From NCBI RefSeq assembly GCF_035083965.1, contig NC_089724.1, positions 6,860,501 through 6,924,500 on the forward strand: a stretch of DNA of 64,000 nucleotides, in the 5' to 3' direction. Below are positions 27,501 through 42,500 of the stretch, one piece after another. Made by a program: the position numbers and the translations under genes. How positions within the stretch are numbered: the stretch's first letter is position 1; every line of letters begins with the position of its first letter. The stretch comes from Branchiostoma lanceolatum. Taxonomy: Eukaryota; Chordata; Leptocardii; Amphioxiformes; Branchiostomatidae. The notes under the pieces are model-generated. The model had not been told where the DNA came from. It searched no databases and saw only the letters and a list, made by a program, of their open reading frames with translations.

Positions 27501-30500
27501 AAAATTTCATTTGTTTTATTGCGTCGGAATAATGATAAACATAAGTTCTATTTTTCAAGCAATACTAGTGTGATTTGGGAGTTAGCAAAATAATTTAGTC
27601 ATAAACCTTAAAGAAAAGCTTAATTGAAGTGGATCATTACAGAATAGCACTTTAGTCTATTGGTGTTGCGTCACGTTAGGTGCTTTGTCACGTTTGGTGC
27701 CTAGGCACGGTTTGTGACAGTGCCCGCGTGTCACAAACCGTGCCTGGGACAAAAGCACGGTTTGTGACACTCGGACACCGTCACGAATGGTGCCCAACTG
27801 AGCACAGTTCGTGACACACAGGGGGTCTTATCCCATACTGTGCTTTTGGGCTGTCGTTAGAGCAGTTGTTGCTCTTGTTGTTGTAATTGGACTTGTACTT
27901 AAGGTCGTATGTCTCTGTATGGAAATCATGATAGAAGTATTTAGAAGACAAGTGAAAGAAAACGTCGAAGATTATCGGACCCAAGGTTCAAAAGAGATGG
28001 TTGGTCTTGATTAAAAGTTAAAGTTTATCTTATTTCTTTACCGTAGTGGTGGGTTGCGTCGTCCGAAGCGTTGTCAATACTGTGGTTGGCGGCTGTGTTG
28101 TTACAAGTGTGGATTCGTCAGTTGTCTTTTGCGTAGTATGAAGAGTTGTGGCCATTGTAGTCTTTTGGCTTGTACTCAAGGTAGTTGGCATCTACATTAT
28201 GTCAAAAAAGTAAAAGGATGTTTGTGTAAGTTTCAGTCGTAAGGTTCGTAAACATACCCTGAATTCAAGTATCATGTCTAAAGAGTTTGGAAAACTTGGA
28301 AAACAAAAAGGGCAAAAAACCTTCAAGAGAATCTTATTGGCTGGGGGCAATGTGTAAACAGTAGTCTGTTTCGTTGTGCGTTACCGTAGTGTTTGGTTGA
28401 GTCGTCCGTAGTGTTGTCGATACTGATGTTGGATGTGTGGTTAGTAATGTGGATTCGCCAGTTGTCTTGTGTGTCGTTAGAGCAGTTGTCGCTCTTGTTG
28501 TTGTCATTGGACTTGTACTTAAGGTCGTATGTCTCTGTATTGACATCATAATAGAAGGAGTTCTACGGCCAGTCAAAGGAAAAGGTCAAGAATCTCTAAA
28601 GAAAAGTTTCAAAGGAGAGGGTTCATCTTGATTAATAGTTTAAGTCTATTTTATTGATTTACCGTAGTGGTGGGTTGAGTCGTCCGTCGCGTTGGCAATA
28701 GTGTTTTTGGCGGCTGTGTTGTAACAAGTGTGGATTCGTCAGATGCCTTTTGAGTAGTATGAAGAGTTGTGGCCATTGTAGTCTTTTGGCTTGTACTTAA
28801 GGTGGTTGGCATCTACATTATGTCAAAAAGTAAAAGGATGCTTGTGTAAGTTTCAGTCGTAAGGTTCGTAAACATACCCTGAATTCAAGTATCATGTCTT
28901 AAGAGTTTGGAAGACTTGGAAAACAAAAAGGGCAAAAAACCTTCAAGAGAATCTTATTGGCTGGGGGCAATGTGTAAACAGTAGTCTGTTTCGTTGTGCG
29001 TTACCGTAGTGGTTGGTGGCGTCGTCCGTAGTGTTGTCGATACTGATGTTGGATGTGTGATTAGTAATGTGGATTCGCCAGTTGTCTTGTGTGTCGTTAG
29101 AGCAGTTGTTGCTCTTGTTGTTGTCATTGGACTTGTACTTAAGGTCGTATGTCTCTGTTTTGAAATCATGATAGAAGTATTTAGAAGGCAGTTGAAAGAA
29201 AACGTCGAAGACTATCGGACCAAAGGTTCAAAAGAGATGGTTGGTCTTGATTAAAATTTAAAGTTTATCTTATTTCTTTACCGTAGTGGTGGGTTGAGTC
29301 GTCCGAAGCGTTGTCAATACTGTCGTTGGCGGCTGTGTTGTTACAAGTGTGGATTCGTCAGTTGTCTTTTGCGTAGTTTGAAGAGTTGTGGCCATTGTAG
29401 TCTTTTGGCTTGTACTCAAGGTAGTTGGCATCTACATTATGTCAAAAAGTAAAAGGATGTTTGTGTAATTTTTAGTCGTAAGGTTCGTAAACATACCCTG
29501 AATTCAAGTATCATGTCTTAAGAGTTTGGAAGACTTGGAAAACAAAAAGGGCAAAAAACCGTCAAGGGAATCTTATTGGTTTCTTTACCGTAGTTTCGGA
29601 TGGGGATGTATGTACAGTTGAGGATACTGCAGTTGGCTTTGTGGTCGCTAGTGTAGATTTGTCAGTTGTGGGCATCGTTGTTCTATGACTTGTACTTAAG
29701 GTAGTTTGTCTCTATATTTGAAAAAAAAGGAGAAAAATTTCATTTGTTTTATTGCGTCGGAATAATGATAAACATAAGTTCTATTTTTCAAGCAATACTA
29801 GTGTGATTTGGGAGTTAGCAAAATAATTTAGTCATAAACCTTAAAGAAAAGCTTAATTGAAGTGGATCATTACAGAATAGCACTTTAGTCTATTGGTGTT
29901 GCGTCACGTTAGGTGCTTTGTCACGTTTGGTGCCTAGGCACGGTTTGTGACAGTGCCCGCGTGTCACAAACCGTGCCTGGGACAAAAGCACGGTTTGTGA
30001 CACTCGGACACCGTCACGAATGGTGCCCAACTGAGCACAGTTCGTGACACACAGGGGGTCTTATCCCATACTGTGCTTTTGGGCTGTCGTTAGAGCAGTT
30101 GTTGCTCTTGTTGTTGTCATTGGGCTTGTACTTAAGGTCGTATGTGTCTGTTTTGAAATCATGATAGAAGTATTTAGAAGGCCAGTGAAAGAAAACGTCG
30201 ACGACTATCTGACCAAAGGTTCAAAAGAGATGGTTGGTCTTGATTAAAAGTTAAAGTTTATCTTGTTTCTTTACCGTAATGGTGGGTTGAGTCGTCCGAA
30301 GCGTTGTCAATACTGTCGTTGGTGGCTGTGTTGTTACAAGTGTGGATTCGTCAGTTGTCTTTTGCGTAGTATGAAGAGTTGTGGCCATTGTAGTCTTTTG
30401 GCTTGTACTCAAGGTAGTTGGCATCTACATTATGTCAAAAAAGTACAAGGATGTTTGTGAAAGTTTCAGTCGTAAGGTTTGTAAACAAACACTGAATTCA

Positions 30501-33500
30501 AGTATCATGTCTAAAGAGTTTGGAAGACTTGGAAAACAAAAACGCCAAAAAAACGTCAAGAGAATCTTATTGGCTGCGGCAATGTGTAAACAGTTGTCTG
30601 TTTCGTTGTGCGTTACCGTAGTGGTTGGTGGTGGAGTCGTCCGTAGTGTTGTCGATACTGATGTTGGCTGTATGTTTATTAATGTGGATTCGCCAGTTGT
30701 ATTGTGTGTCGTTAGAGCAGTTGTTGCTCTTGTTGTTGTCATTGGACTTGTACTTAAGGTCGTATGTCTCTGTATGGAAATCATGATAGAAGTATTTAGA
30801 AGACAAGTGAAAGAAAACGTCGAAGACTATCTGCCCAAAGGTTCAAAAGAGATGGTTGGTCTTGATTAAAAGTTAAAGTTTATCTTATTGATTTACCGTA
30901 GTGGTGGGTTGCGTCGTCCGAAGCGTTGTCAATACTGTCGTTGGCGGCTGTGTTGTTACAAGTGTGGATTCGTCAGTTGTCTTTTGCGTAGTATGAAGAG
31001 TTGTGGCCATTGTAGTCTTTTGGCTTGTACTCAAGGTAGTTGGCATCTACATTATGTCAAAAAAGTAAAAGGATGTTTGTGTAAGTTTCAGTCGTAAGGT
31101 TCGTAAACATACCCTGAATTCAAGTATCATGTCTAAAGAGTTTGGAAAACTTGGAAAACAAAAAGGGCAAAAAACCTTCAAGAGAATCTTATTGGCTGGG
31201 GGCAATGTGTAAACAGTAGTCTGTTTCGTTGTGCGTTACCGTAGTGTTTGGTTGAGTCGTCCGTAGTGTTGTCGATACTGATGTTGGATGTGTGGTTAGT
31301 AATGTGGATTCGCCAGTTGTCTTGTGTGTCGTTAGAGCAGTTGTCGCTCTTGTTGTTGTCATTGGACTTGTACTTAAGGTCGTATGTCTCTGTATTGACA
31401 TCATAATAGAAGGAGTTCTACGGCCAGTCAAAGGAAAAGGTCAAGAATCTCTAAAGAAAAGTTTCAAAGGAGAGGGTTCATCTTGATTAATAGTTTAAGT
31501 CTATTTTATTGATTTACCGTAGTGGTGGGTTGAGTCGTCCGTCGCGTTGGCAATAGTGTTTTTGGCGGCTGTGTTGTAACAAGTGTGGATTCATCAGATG
31601 CCTTTTGAGTAGTATGAAGAGTTGTGGCCATTGTAGTCTTTTGGCTTGTACTTAAGGTGGTTGGCATCTACATTATGTCAAAAAGTAAAAGGATGCTTGT
31701 GTAAGTTTCAGTCGTAAGGTTCGTAAACATACCCTGAATTCAAGTATCATGTCTTAAGAGTTTGGAAGACTTGGAAAACAAAAAGGGCAAAAAACCTTCA
31801 AGAGAATCTTATTGGCTGGGGGAAATGTATAAATAGTAGTCTGTTTCGTTGTTAGTTACCGTAGTGGTTGGTGGCGTCGTCCGTAGTGTTGTCGATACTG
31901 ATGTTGGATGTGTGATTAGTAAGGTGGATTCGCCAGTTGTCTTGTGTGTCGTTAGAGCAGTTGTTGCTCTTGTTGTTGTCATTGGACTTGTACTTAAGGT
32001 TCTATGTCTCTGTTTTGAAATCATGATAGAAGTATTTAGAAGGCAGTTGAAAGAAAACGTCGAAGACTATCGGACCAAAGGTTCAAAAGAGATGGTTGGT
32101 CTTGATTAAAATTTAAAGTTTATCTTATTTCTTTACCGTAGTGGTGGGTTGCGTCGTCCGAAGCGTTGTCAATACTGTCGTTGGCGGCTGTGTTGTTACA
32201 AGTGTGGATTCGTCAGTTGTCTTTTGCGTAGTTTGAAGAGTTGTGGCCATTGTAGTCTTTTGGCTTGTACTCAAGGTAGTTGGCATCTACATTATGCCAA
32301 AAAGTAAAAGGATGTTTGTGTAATTTTTAGTCGTAAGGTTCGTAAACATACCCTGAATTCAAGTATCATGTCTTAAGAGTTTGGAAGACTTGGAAAGCAA
32401 AAAGGGCAAAAAACCGTCAAGGGAATCTTATTGGTTTCTTTACCGTAGTTTCGGATGGGGATGTATGTACAGTTGAGGATACTGCAGTTGGCTTTGTGGT
32501 CGCTAGTGTAGATTTGTCAGTTGTGGGCATCGTTGTTCTATGACTTGTACTTAAGGTAGTTTGTCTCTATATTTGAAAAAAAAGGAGAAAAATTTCATTT
32601 GTTTTATTGCGTCGGAATAATGATAAACATAAGTTCTATTTTTCAAGCAATACTAGTGTGATTTGGAAGTTAGCAAAATAATTTAGTCATAAACCTTAAA
32701 GAAAAGCTTAATTGAAGTGGATCATTACAGAATAGCACTTTAGTCTATTGGTGTTGCGTCACGTTAGGTGCTTTGTCACGTTTGGTGCCTAGGCACGGTT
32801 TGTGACAGTGCCCGCGTGTCACAAACCGTGCCTGGGACAAAAGCACGGTTTGTGACACTCGGACACCGTCACGAATGGTGCCCAACTGAGCACAGTTCGT
32901 GACACACAGGGGGTCTTATCCCATACTGTGCTTTTGGGCTGTCGTTAGAGCAGTTGTTGCTCTTGTTGTTGTAATTGGACTTGTACTTAAGGTCGTATGT
33001 CTCTGTATGGAAATCATGATAGAAGTATTTAGAAGACAAGTGAAAGAAAACGTCGAAGATTATCGGACCCAAGGTTCAAAAGAGATGGTTGGTCTTGATT
33101 AAAAGTTAAAGTTTATCTTATTTCTTTACCGTAGTGGTGGGTTGCGTCGTCCGAAGCGTTGTCAATACTGTGGTTGGCGGCTGTGTTGTTACAAGTGTGG
33201 ATTCGTCAGTTGTCTTTTGCGTAGTATGAAGAGTTGTGGCCATTGTAGTCTTTTGGCTTGTACTTAAGGTGGTTGGCATCTACATTATGTCAAAAAGTAA
33301 AAGGATGCTTGTGTAAGTTTCAGTCGTAAGGTTCGTAAACATACCCTGAATTCAAGTATCATGTCTTAAGAGTTTGGAAGACTTGGAAAACAAAAAGGGC
33401 AAAAAACCTTCAAGAGAATCTTATTGGCTGGGGGCAATGTGTAAACAGTAGTCTGTTTCGTTGTGCGTTACCGTAGTGGTTGGTGGCGTCGTCCGTAGTG

Positions 33501-36500
33501 TTGTCGATACTGATGTTGGATGTGTGGTTAGTAATGTGGATTCGCCAGTTGTCTTGTGTGTCGTTAGAGCAGTTGTCGCTCTTGTTGTTGTCATTGGACT
33601 TGTACTTAAGGTCGTATGTCTCTGTATTGACATCATAATAGAAGGAGTTCTACGGCCAGTCAAAGGAAAAGGTCAAGAATCTCTAAAGAAAAGTTTCAAA
33701 GGAGAGGATTCATCTGCATTAATAGTTTAAGTCTATTTTATTGATTTACCGTAGTGGTGGGTTGAGTCGTCCGTCGCGTTGGCAATAGTGTTTTTGGCGG
33801 CTGTGTTGTAACAAGTGTGGATTCGTCAGATGCCTTTTGAGTAGTATGAAGAGTTGTGGCCATTGTAGTCTTTTGGCTTGTACTTAAGGTGGTTGGCATC
33901 TACATTATGTCAAAAAGTAAAAGGATGCTTGTGTAAGTTTCAGTCGTAAGGTTCGTAAACATACCCTGAATTCAAGTATCATGTCTTAAGAGTTTGGAAG
34001 ACTTGGAAAACAAAAAGGGCAAAAAACCTTCAAGAGAATCTTATTGGCTGGGGGCAATGTGTAAACAGTAGTCTGTTTCGTTGTGCGTTACCGTAGTGGT
34101 TGGTGGCGTCGTCCGTAGTGTTGTCGATACTGATGTTGGATGTGTGATTAGTAATGTGGATTCGCCAGTTGTCTTGTGTGTCGTTAGAGCAGTTGTTGCT
34201 CTTGTTGTTGTCATTGGACTTGTACTTAAGGTCGTATGTCTCTGTTTTGAAATCATGATAGAAGTATTTAGAAGGCAGTTGAAAGAAAACGTCGAAGACT
34301 ATCGGACCAAAGGTTCAAAAGAGATGGTTGGTCTTGATTAAAATTTAAAGTTTATCTTATTTCTTTACCGTAGTGGTGGGTTGCGTCGTCCGAAGCGTTG
34401 TCAATACTGTCGTTGGCGGCTGTGTTGTTACAAGTGTGGATTCGTCAGTTGTCTTTTGCGTAGTTTGAAGAGTTGTGGCCATTGTAGTCTTTTGGCTTGT
34501 ACTCAAGGTAGTTGGCATCTACATTATGTCAAAAAGTAAAAGGATGTTTGTGTAATTTTTAGTCGTAAGGTTCGTAAACATACCCTGAATTCAAGTATCA
34601 TGTCTTAAGAGTTTGGAAGACTTGGAAAACAAAAAGGGCAAAAAACCGTCAAGGGAATCTTATTGGTTTCTTTACCGTAGTTTCGGATGGGGATGTATGT
34701 ACAGTTGAGGATACTGCAGTTGGCTTTGTGGTCGCTAGTGTAGATTTGTCAGTTGTGGGCATCGTTGTTCTATGACTTGTACTTAAGGTAGTTTGTCTCT
34801 ATATTTGAAAAAAAGGAGAAAAATTTCATTTGTTTTATTGCGTCGGAATAATGATAAACATAAGTTCTATTTTTCAAGCAATACTAGTGTGATTTGGGAG
34901 TTAGCAAAATAATTTAGTCATAAACCTTAAAGAAAAGCTTAATTGAAGTGGATCATTACAGAATAGCACTTTAGTCTATTGGTGTTGCGTCACGTTAGGT
35001 GCTTTGTCACGTTTGGTGCCTAGGCACGGTTTGTGACAGTGCCCGCGTGTCACAAACCGTGCCTGGGACAAAAGCACGGTTTGTGACACTCGGACACCGT
35101 CACGAATGGTGCCCAACTGAGCACAGTTCGTGACACACAGGGGGTCTTATCCCATACTGTGCTTTTGGGCTGTCGTTAGAGCAGTTGTTGCTCTTGTTGT
35201 TGTAATTGGACTTGTACTTAAGGTCGTATGTCTCTGTATGGAAATCATGATAGAAGTATTTAGAAGACAAGTGAAAGAAAACGTCGAAGATTATCGGACC
35301 CAAGGTTCAAAAGAGATGGTTGGTCTTGATTAAAAGTTAAAGTTTATCTTATTTCTTTACCGTAGTGGTGGGTTGCGTCTTCCGAAGCGTTGTCAATACT
35401 GTGGTTGGCGGCTGTGTTGTTACAAGTGTGGATTCGTCAGTTGTCTTTTGCGTAGTATGAAGAGTTGTGGCCATTGTAGTCTTTTGGCTTGTACTCAAGG
35501 TAGTTGGCATCTACATTATGTCAAAAAAGTAAAAGGATGTTTGTGTAAGTTTCAGTCGTAAGGTTCGTAAACATACCCTGAATTCAAGTATCATGTCTAA
35601 AGAGTTTGGAAAACTTGGAAAACAAAAAGGGCAAAAAACCTTCAAGAGAATCTTATTGGCTGGGGGCAATGTGTAAACAGTAGTCTGTTTCGTTGTGCGT
35701 TACCGTAGTGTTTGGTTGAGTCGTCCGTAGTGTTGTCGATACTGATGTTGGATGTGTGGTTAGTAATGTGGATTCGCCAGTTGTCTTGTGTGTCGTTAGA
35801 GCAGTTGTCGCTCTTGTTGTTGTCATTGGACTTGTACTTAAGGTCGTATGTCTCTGTATTGACATCATAATAGAAGGAGTTCTACGGCCAGTCAAAGGAA
35901 AAGGTCAAGAATCTCTAAAGAAAAGTTTCAAAGGAGAGGATTCATCTGCATTAATAGTTTAAGTCTATTTTATTGATTTACCGTAGTGGTGGGTTGAGTC
36001 GTCCGTCGCGTTGGCAATAGTGTTTTTGGCGGCTGTGTTGTAACAAGTGTGGATTCGTCAGATGCCTTTTGAGTAGTATGAAGAGTTGTGGCCATTGTAG
36101 TCTTTTGGCTTGTACTTAAGGTGGTTGGCATCTACATTATGTCAAAAAGTAAAAGGATGCTTGTGTAAGTTTCAGTCGTAAGGTTCGTAAACATACCCTG
36201 AATTCAAGTATCATGTCTTAAGAGTTTGGAAGACTTGGAAAACAAAAAGGGCAAAAAACCTTCAAGAGAATCTTATTGGCTGGGGGCAATGTGTAAACAG
36301 TAGTCTGTTTCGTTGTGCGTTACCGTAGTGGTTGGTGGCGTCGTCCGTAGTGTTGTCGATACTGATGTTGGATGTGTGGTTAGTAATGTGGATTCGCCAG
36401 TTGTCTTGTGTGTCGTTAGAGCAGTTGTCGCTCTTGTTGTTGTCATTGGACTTGTACTTAAGGTCGTATGTCTCTGTATTGACATCATAATAGAAGGAGT

Positions 36501-39500
36501 TCTACGGCCAGTCAAAGGAAAAGGTCAAGAATCTCTAAAGAAAAGTTTCAAAGGAGAGGATTCATCTGCATTAATAGTTTAAGTCTATTTTATTGATTTA
36601 CCGTAGTGGTGGGTTGAGTCGTCCGTCGCGTTGGCAATAGTGTTTTTGGCGGCTGTGTTGTAACAAGTGTGGATTCGTCAGATGCCTTTTGAGTAGTATG
36701 AAGAGTTGTGGCCATTGTAGTCTTTTGGCTTGTACTTAAGGTGGTTGGCATCTACATTATGTCAAAAAGTAAAAGGATGCTTGTGTAAGTTTCAGTCGTA
36801 AGGTTCGTAAACATACCCTGAATTCAAGTATCATGTCTTAAGAGTTTGGAAGACTTGGAAAACAAAAAGGGCAAAAAACCTTCAAGAGAATCTTATTGGC
36901 TGGGGGCAATGTGTAAACAGTAGTCTGTTTCGTTGTGCGTTACCGTAGTGGTTGGTGGCGTCGTCCGTAGTGTTGTCGATACTGATGTTGGATGTGTGAT
37001 TAGTAATGTGGATTCGCCAGTTGTCTTGTGTGTCGTTAGAGCAGTTGTTGCTCTTGTTGTTGTCATTGGACTTGTACTTAAGGTCGTATGTCTCTGTTTT
37101 GAAATCATGATAGAAGTATTTAGAAGGCAGTTGAAAGAAAACGTCGAAGACTATCGGACCAAAGGTTCAAAAGAGATGGTTGGTCTTGATTAAAATTTAA
37201 AGTTTATCTTATTTCTTTACCGTAGTGGTGGGTTGAGTCGTCCGAAGCGTTGTCAATACTGTCGTTGGCGGCTGTGTTGTTACAAGTGTGGATTCGTCAG
37301 TTGTCTTTTGCGTAGTTTGAAGAGTTGTGGCCATTGTAGTCTTTTGGCTTGTACTCAAGGTAGTTGGCATCTACATTATGTCAAAAAGTAAAAGGATGTT
37401 TGTGTAATTTTTAGTCGTAAGGTTCGTAAACATACCCTGAATTCAAGTATCATGTCTTAAGAGTTTGGAAGACTTGGAAAACAAAAAGGGCAAAAAACCG
37501 TCAAGGGAATCTTATTGGTTTCTTTACCGTAGTTTCGGATGGGGATGTATGTACAGTTGAGGATACTGCAGTTGGCTTTGTGGTCGCTAGTGTAGATTTG
37601 TCAGTTGTGGGCATCGTTGTTCTATGACTTGTACTTAAGGTAGTTTGTCTCTATATTTGAAAAAAAAGGAGAAAAATTTCATTTGTTTTATTGCGTCGGA
37701 ATAATGATAAACATAAGTTCTATTTTTCAAGCAATACTAGTGTGATTTGGGAGTTAGCAAAATAATTTAGTCATAAACCTTAAAGAAAAGCTTAATTGAA
37801 GTGGATCATTACAGAATAGCACTTTAGTCTATTGGTGTTGCGTCACGTTAGGTGCTTTGTCACGTTTGGTGCCTAGGCACGGTTTGTGACAGTGCCCGCG
37901 TGTCACAAACCGTGCCTGGGACAAAAGCACGGTTTGTGACACTCGGACACCGTCACGAATGGTGCCCAACTGAGCACAGTTCGTGACACACAGGGGGTCT
38001 TATCCCATACTGTGCTTTTGGGCTGTCGTTAGAGCAGTTGTTGCTCTTGTTGTTGTCATTGGGCTTGTACTTAAGGTCGTATGTGTCTGTTTTGAAATCA
38101 TGATAGAAGTATTTAGAAGGCCAGTGAAAGAAAACGTCGACGACTATCTGACCAAAGGTTCAAAAGAGATGGTTGGTCTTGATTAAAAGTTAAAGTTTAT
38201 CTTGTTTCTTTACCGTAATGGTGGGTTGAGTCGTCCGAAGCGTTGTCAATACTGTCGTTGGTGGCTGTGTTGTTACAAGTGTGGATTCGTCAGTTGTCTT
38301 TTGCGTAGTATGAAGAGTTGTGGCCATTGTAGTCTTTTGGCTTGTACTCAAGGTAGTTGGCATCTACATTATGTCAAAAAAGTACAAGGATGTTTGTGAA
38401 AGTTTCAGTCGTAAGGTTTGTAAACAAACACTGAATTCAAGTATCATGTCTAAAGAGTTTGGAAGACTTGGAAAACAAAAACGCCAAAAAAACGTCAAGA
38501 GAATCTTATTGGCTGCGGCAATGTGTAAACAGTTGTCTGTTTCGTTGTGCGTTACCGTAGTGGTTGGTGGTGGAGTCGTCCGTAGTGTTGTCGATACTGA
38601 TGTTGGCTGTGTGTTTATTAATGTGGATTCGCCAGTTGTATTGTGTGTCGTTAGAGCAGTTGTTGCTCTTGTTGTTGTCATTGGACTTGTACTTAAGGTC
38701 GTATGTCTCTGTATGGAAATCATGATAGAAGTATTTAGAAGACAAGTGAAAGAAAACGTCGAAGATTATCGGACCCAAGGTTCAAAAGAGATGGTTGGTC
38801 TTGATTAAAAGTTAAAGTTTATCTTATTGATTTACCGTAGTGGTGGGTTGAGTCGTCCGAAGCGTTGTCAATACTGTCGTTGGCGGCTGTGTTGTTACAA
38901 GTGTGGATTCGTCAGTTGTCTTTTGCGTAGTATGAAGAGTTGTGGCCATTGTAGTCTTTTGGCTTGTACTCAAGGTAGTTGGCATCTACATTATGTCAAA
39001 AAAGTAAAAGGATGTTTGTGTAAGTTTCAGTCGTAAGGTTCGTAAACATACCCTGAATTCAAGTATCATGTCTAAAGAGTTTGGAAAACTTGGAAAACAA
39101 AAAGGGCAAAAAACCTTCAAGAGAATCTTATTGGCTGGGGGCAATGTGTAAACAGTAGTCTGTTTCGTTGTGCGTTACCGTAGTGTTTGGTTGAGTCGTC
39201 CGTAGTGTTGTCGATACTGATGTTGGATGTGTGGTTAGTAATGTGGATTCGCCAGTTGTCTTGTGTGTCGTTAGAGCAGTTGTCGCTCTTGTTGTTGTCA
39301 TTGGACTTGTACTTAAGGTCGTATGTCTCTGTATTGACATCATAATAGAAGGAGTTCTACGGCCAGTCAAAGGAAAAGGTCAAGAATCTCTAAAGAAAAG
39401 TTTCAAAGGAGAGGGTTCATCTTGATTAATAGTTTAAGTCTATTTTATTGATTTACCGTAGTGGTGGGTTGAGTCGTCCGTCGCGTTGGCAATAGTGTTT

Positions 39501-42500
39501 TTGGCGGCTGTGTTGTAACAAGTGTGGATTCATCAGATGCCTTTTGAGTAGTATGAAGAGTTGTGGCCATTGTAGTCTTTTGGCTTGTACTTAAGGTGGT
39601 TGGCATCTACATTATGTCAAAAAGTAAAAGGATGCTTGTGCAAGTTTCAGTCGTAAGGTTCGTAAACATACCCTGAATTCAAGTATCATGTCTTAAGAGT
39701 TTGGAAGACTTGGAAAACAAAAAGGGCAAAAAACCTTCAAGAGAATCTTATTGGCTGGGGGAAATGTATAAATAGTAGTCTGTTTCGTTGTTAGTTACCG
39801 TAGTGGTTGGTGGCGTCGTCCGTAGTGTTGTCGATACTGATGTTGGATGTGTGATTAGTAAGGTGGATTCGCCAGTTGTCTTGTGTGTCGTTAGAGCAGT
39901 TGTTGCTCTTGTTGTTGTCATTGGACTTGTACTTAAGGTCGTATGTCTCTGTTTTGAAATCATGATAGAAGTATTTAGAAGGCAGTTGAAAGAAAACGTC
40001 GAAGACTATCGGACCAAAGGTTCAAAAGAGATGGTTGGTCTTGATTAAAATTTAAAGTTTATCTTATTTCTTTACCGTAGTGGTGGGTTGCGTCGTCCGA
40101 AGCGTTGTCAATACTGTCGTTGGCGGCTGTGTTGTTACAAGTGTGGATTCGTCAGTTGTCTTTTGCGTAGTTTGAAGAGTTGTGGCCATTGTAGTCTTTT
40201 GGCTTGTACTCAAGGTAGTTGGCATCTACATTATGCCAAAAAGTAAAAGGATGTTTGTGTAATTTTTAGTCGTAAGGTTCGTAAACATACCCTGAATTCA
40301 AGTATCATGTCTTAAGAGTTTGGAAGACTTGGAAAGCAAAAAGGGCAAAAAACCGTCAAGGGAATCTTATTGGTTTCTTTACCGTAGTTTCGGATGGGGA
40401 TGTATGTACAGTTGAGGATACTGCAGTTGGCTTTGTGGTCGCTAGTGTAGATTTGTCAGTTGTGGGCATCGTTGTTCTATGACTTGTACTTAAGGTAGTT
40501 TGTCTCTATATTTGAAAAAAAAGGAGAAAAATTTCATTTGTTTTATTGCGTCGGAATAATGATAAACATAAGTTCTATTTTTCAAGCAATACTAGTGTGA
40601 TTTGGAAGTTAGCAAAATAATTTAGTCATAAACCTTAAAGAAAAGCTTAATTGAAGTGGATCATTACAGAATAGCACTTTAGTCTATTGGTGTTGCGTCA
40701 CGTTAGGTGCTTTGTCACGTTTGGTGCCTAGGCACGGTTTGTGACAGTGCCCGCGTGTCACAAACCGTGCCTGGGACAAAAGCACGGTTTGTGACACTCG
40801 GACACCGTCACGAATGGTGCCCAACTGAGCACAGTTCGTGACACACAGGGGGTCTTATCCCATACTGTGCTTTTGGGCTGTCGTTAGAGCAGTTGTTGCT
40901 CTTGTTGTTGTCATTGGGCTTGTACTTAAGGTCGTATGTGTCTGTTTTGAAATCATGATAGAAGTATTTAGAAGGCCAGTGAAAGAAAACGTCGAAGACT
41001 ATCTGACCAAAGGTTCAAAAGAGATGGTTGGTCTTGATTAAAAGTTAAGGTTTATCTTGTTTCTTTACCGTAATGGTGGGTTGCGTCGTCCGAAGCGTTG
41101 TCAATACTGTCGTTGGTGGCTGTGTTGTTACAAGTGTGGATTCGTCAGTTGTCTTTTGCGTAGTATGAAGAGCTGTGGCCATTGTAGTCTTTTGGCTTGT
41201 ACTCAAGGTAGTTGGCATCTACATTATGTCAAAAAAGTACAAGGATGTTTGTGAAAGTTTCAGTCGTAAGGTTTGTAAACAAACCCTGAATTCAAGTATC
41301 ATGTCTAAAGAGTTTGGAAGACTTGGAAAACAAAAACGCCAAAAAAACGTCAAGAGAATCTTATTGGCTGCGGCAATGTGTAAACAGTTGTCTGTTTCGT
41401 TGTGCGTTACCGTAGTGGTTGGTGGTGGAGTCGTCCGTAGTGTTGTCGATACTGATGTTGGCTGTGTGTTTATTAATGTGGATTCGCCAGTTGTATTGTG
41501 TGTCGTTAGAGCAGTTGTTGCTCTTGTTGTTGTCATTGGACTTGTACTTAAGGTCGTATGTCTCTGTATGGAAATCATGATAGAAGTATTTAGAAGACAA
41601 GTGAAAGAAAACGTCGAAGATTATCGGACCCAAGGTTCAAAAGAGATGGTTGGTCTTGATTAAAAGTTAAAGTTTATCTTATTGATTTACCGTAGTGGTG
41701 GGTTGAGTCGTCCGAAGCGTTGTCAATACTGTCGTTGGCGGCTGTGTTGTTACAAGTGTGGATTCGTCAGTTGTCTTTTGCGTAGTATGAAGAGTTGTGG
41801 CCATTGTAGTCTTTTGGCTTGTACTCAAGGTAGTTGGCATCTACATTATGTCAAAAAAGTAAAAGGATGTTTGTGTAAGTTTCAGTCGTAAGGTTCGTAA
41901 ACATACCCTGAATTCAAGTATCATGTCTAAAGAGTTTGGAAAACTTGGAAAACAAAAAGGGCAAAAAACCGTGAAGAAAATGTTATTGGTTGGTTGCAAT
42001 GTGCAAACAGTAGTCTGTTTCGTTGTGCGTTACCGTAGTGTTTGGTTGAGTCGTCCGTAGTGTTGTCGATACTGATGTTGGATGTGTGGTTAGTAATGTG
42101 GATTCGCCAGTTGTCTTGTGTGTCGTTAGAGCAGTTGTCGCTCTTGTTGTTGTCATTGGACTTGTACTTAAGGTCGTATGTCTCTGTATTGACATCATAA
42201 TAGAAGGAGTTCTACGGCCAGTCAAAGGAAAAGGTCAAGAATCTCTAAAGAAAAGTTTCAAAGGAGAGGGTTCATCTTGATTAATAGTTTAAGTCTATTT
42301 TATTGATTTACCGTAGTGGTGGGTTGAGTCGTCCGTCGCGTTGGCAATAGTGTTTTTGGCGGCTGTGTTGTAACAAGTGTGGATTCGTCAGATGCCTTTT
42401 GAGTAGTATGAAGAGTTGTGGCCATTGTAGTCTTTTGGCTTGTACTTAAGGTGGTTGGCATCTACATTATGTCAAAAAGTAAAAGGATGCTTGTGTAAGT

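Noticed and set aside
27781-35303. 67-codon minus-strand frames mixing element and B-exon sequence (KYKSN...SPKAQYGIRPP)
   Set aside because: They use a frame different from the Thr frame of the exon and arise by chance across the transposon junction.
23479-41578. Minus-strand 119-codon open frames that extend a B exon into a downstream stretch (CLHIAAANKILLTFFWRF)
   Set aside because: The extension is intron sequence past the conserved ACTACG/gtaacg donor and is closed by stops in other copies of the same intron.
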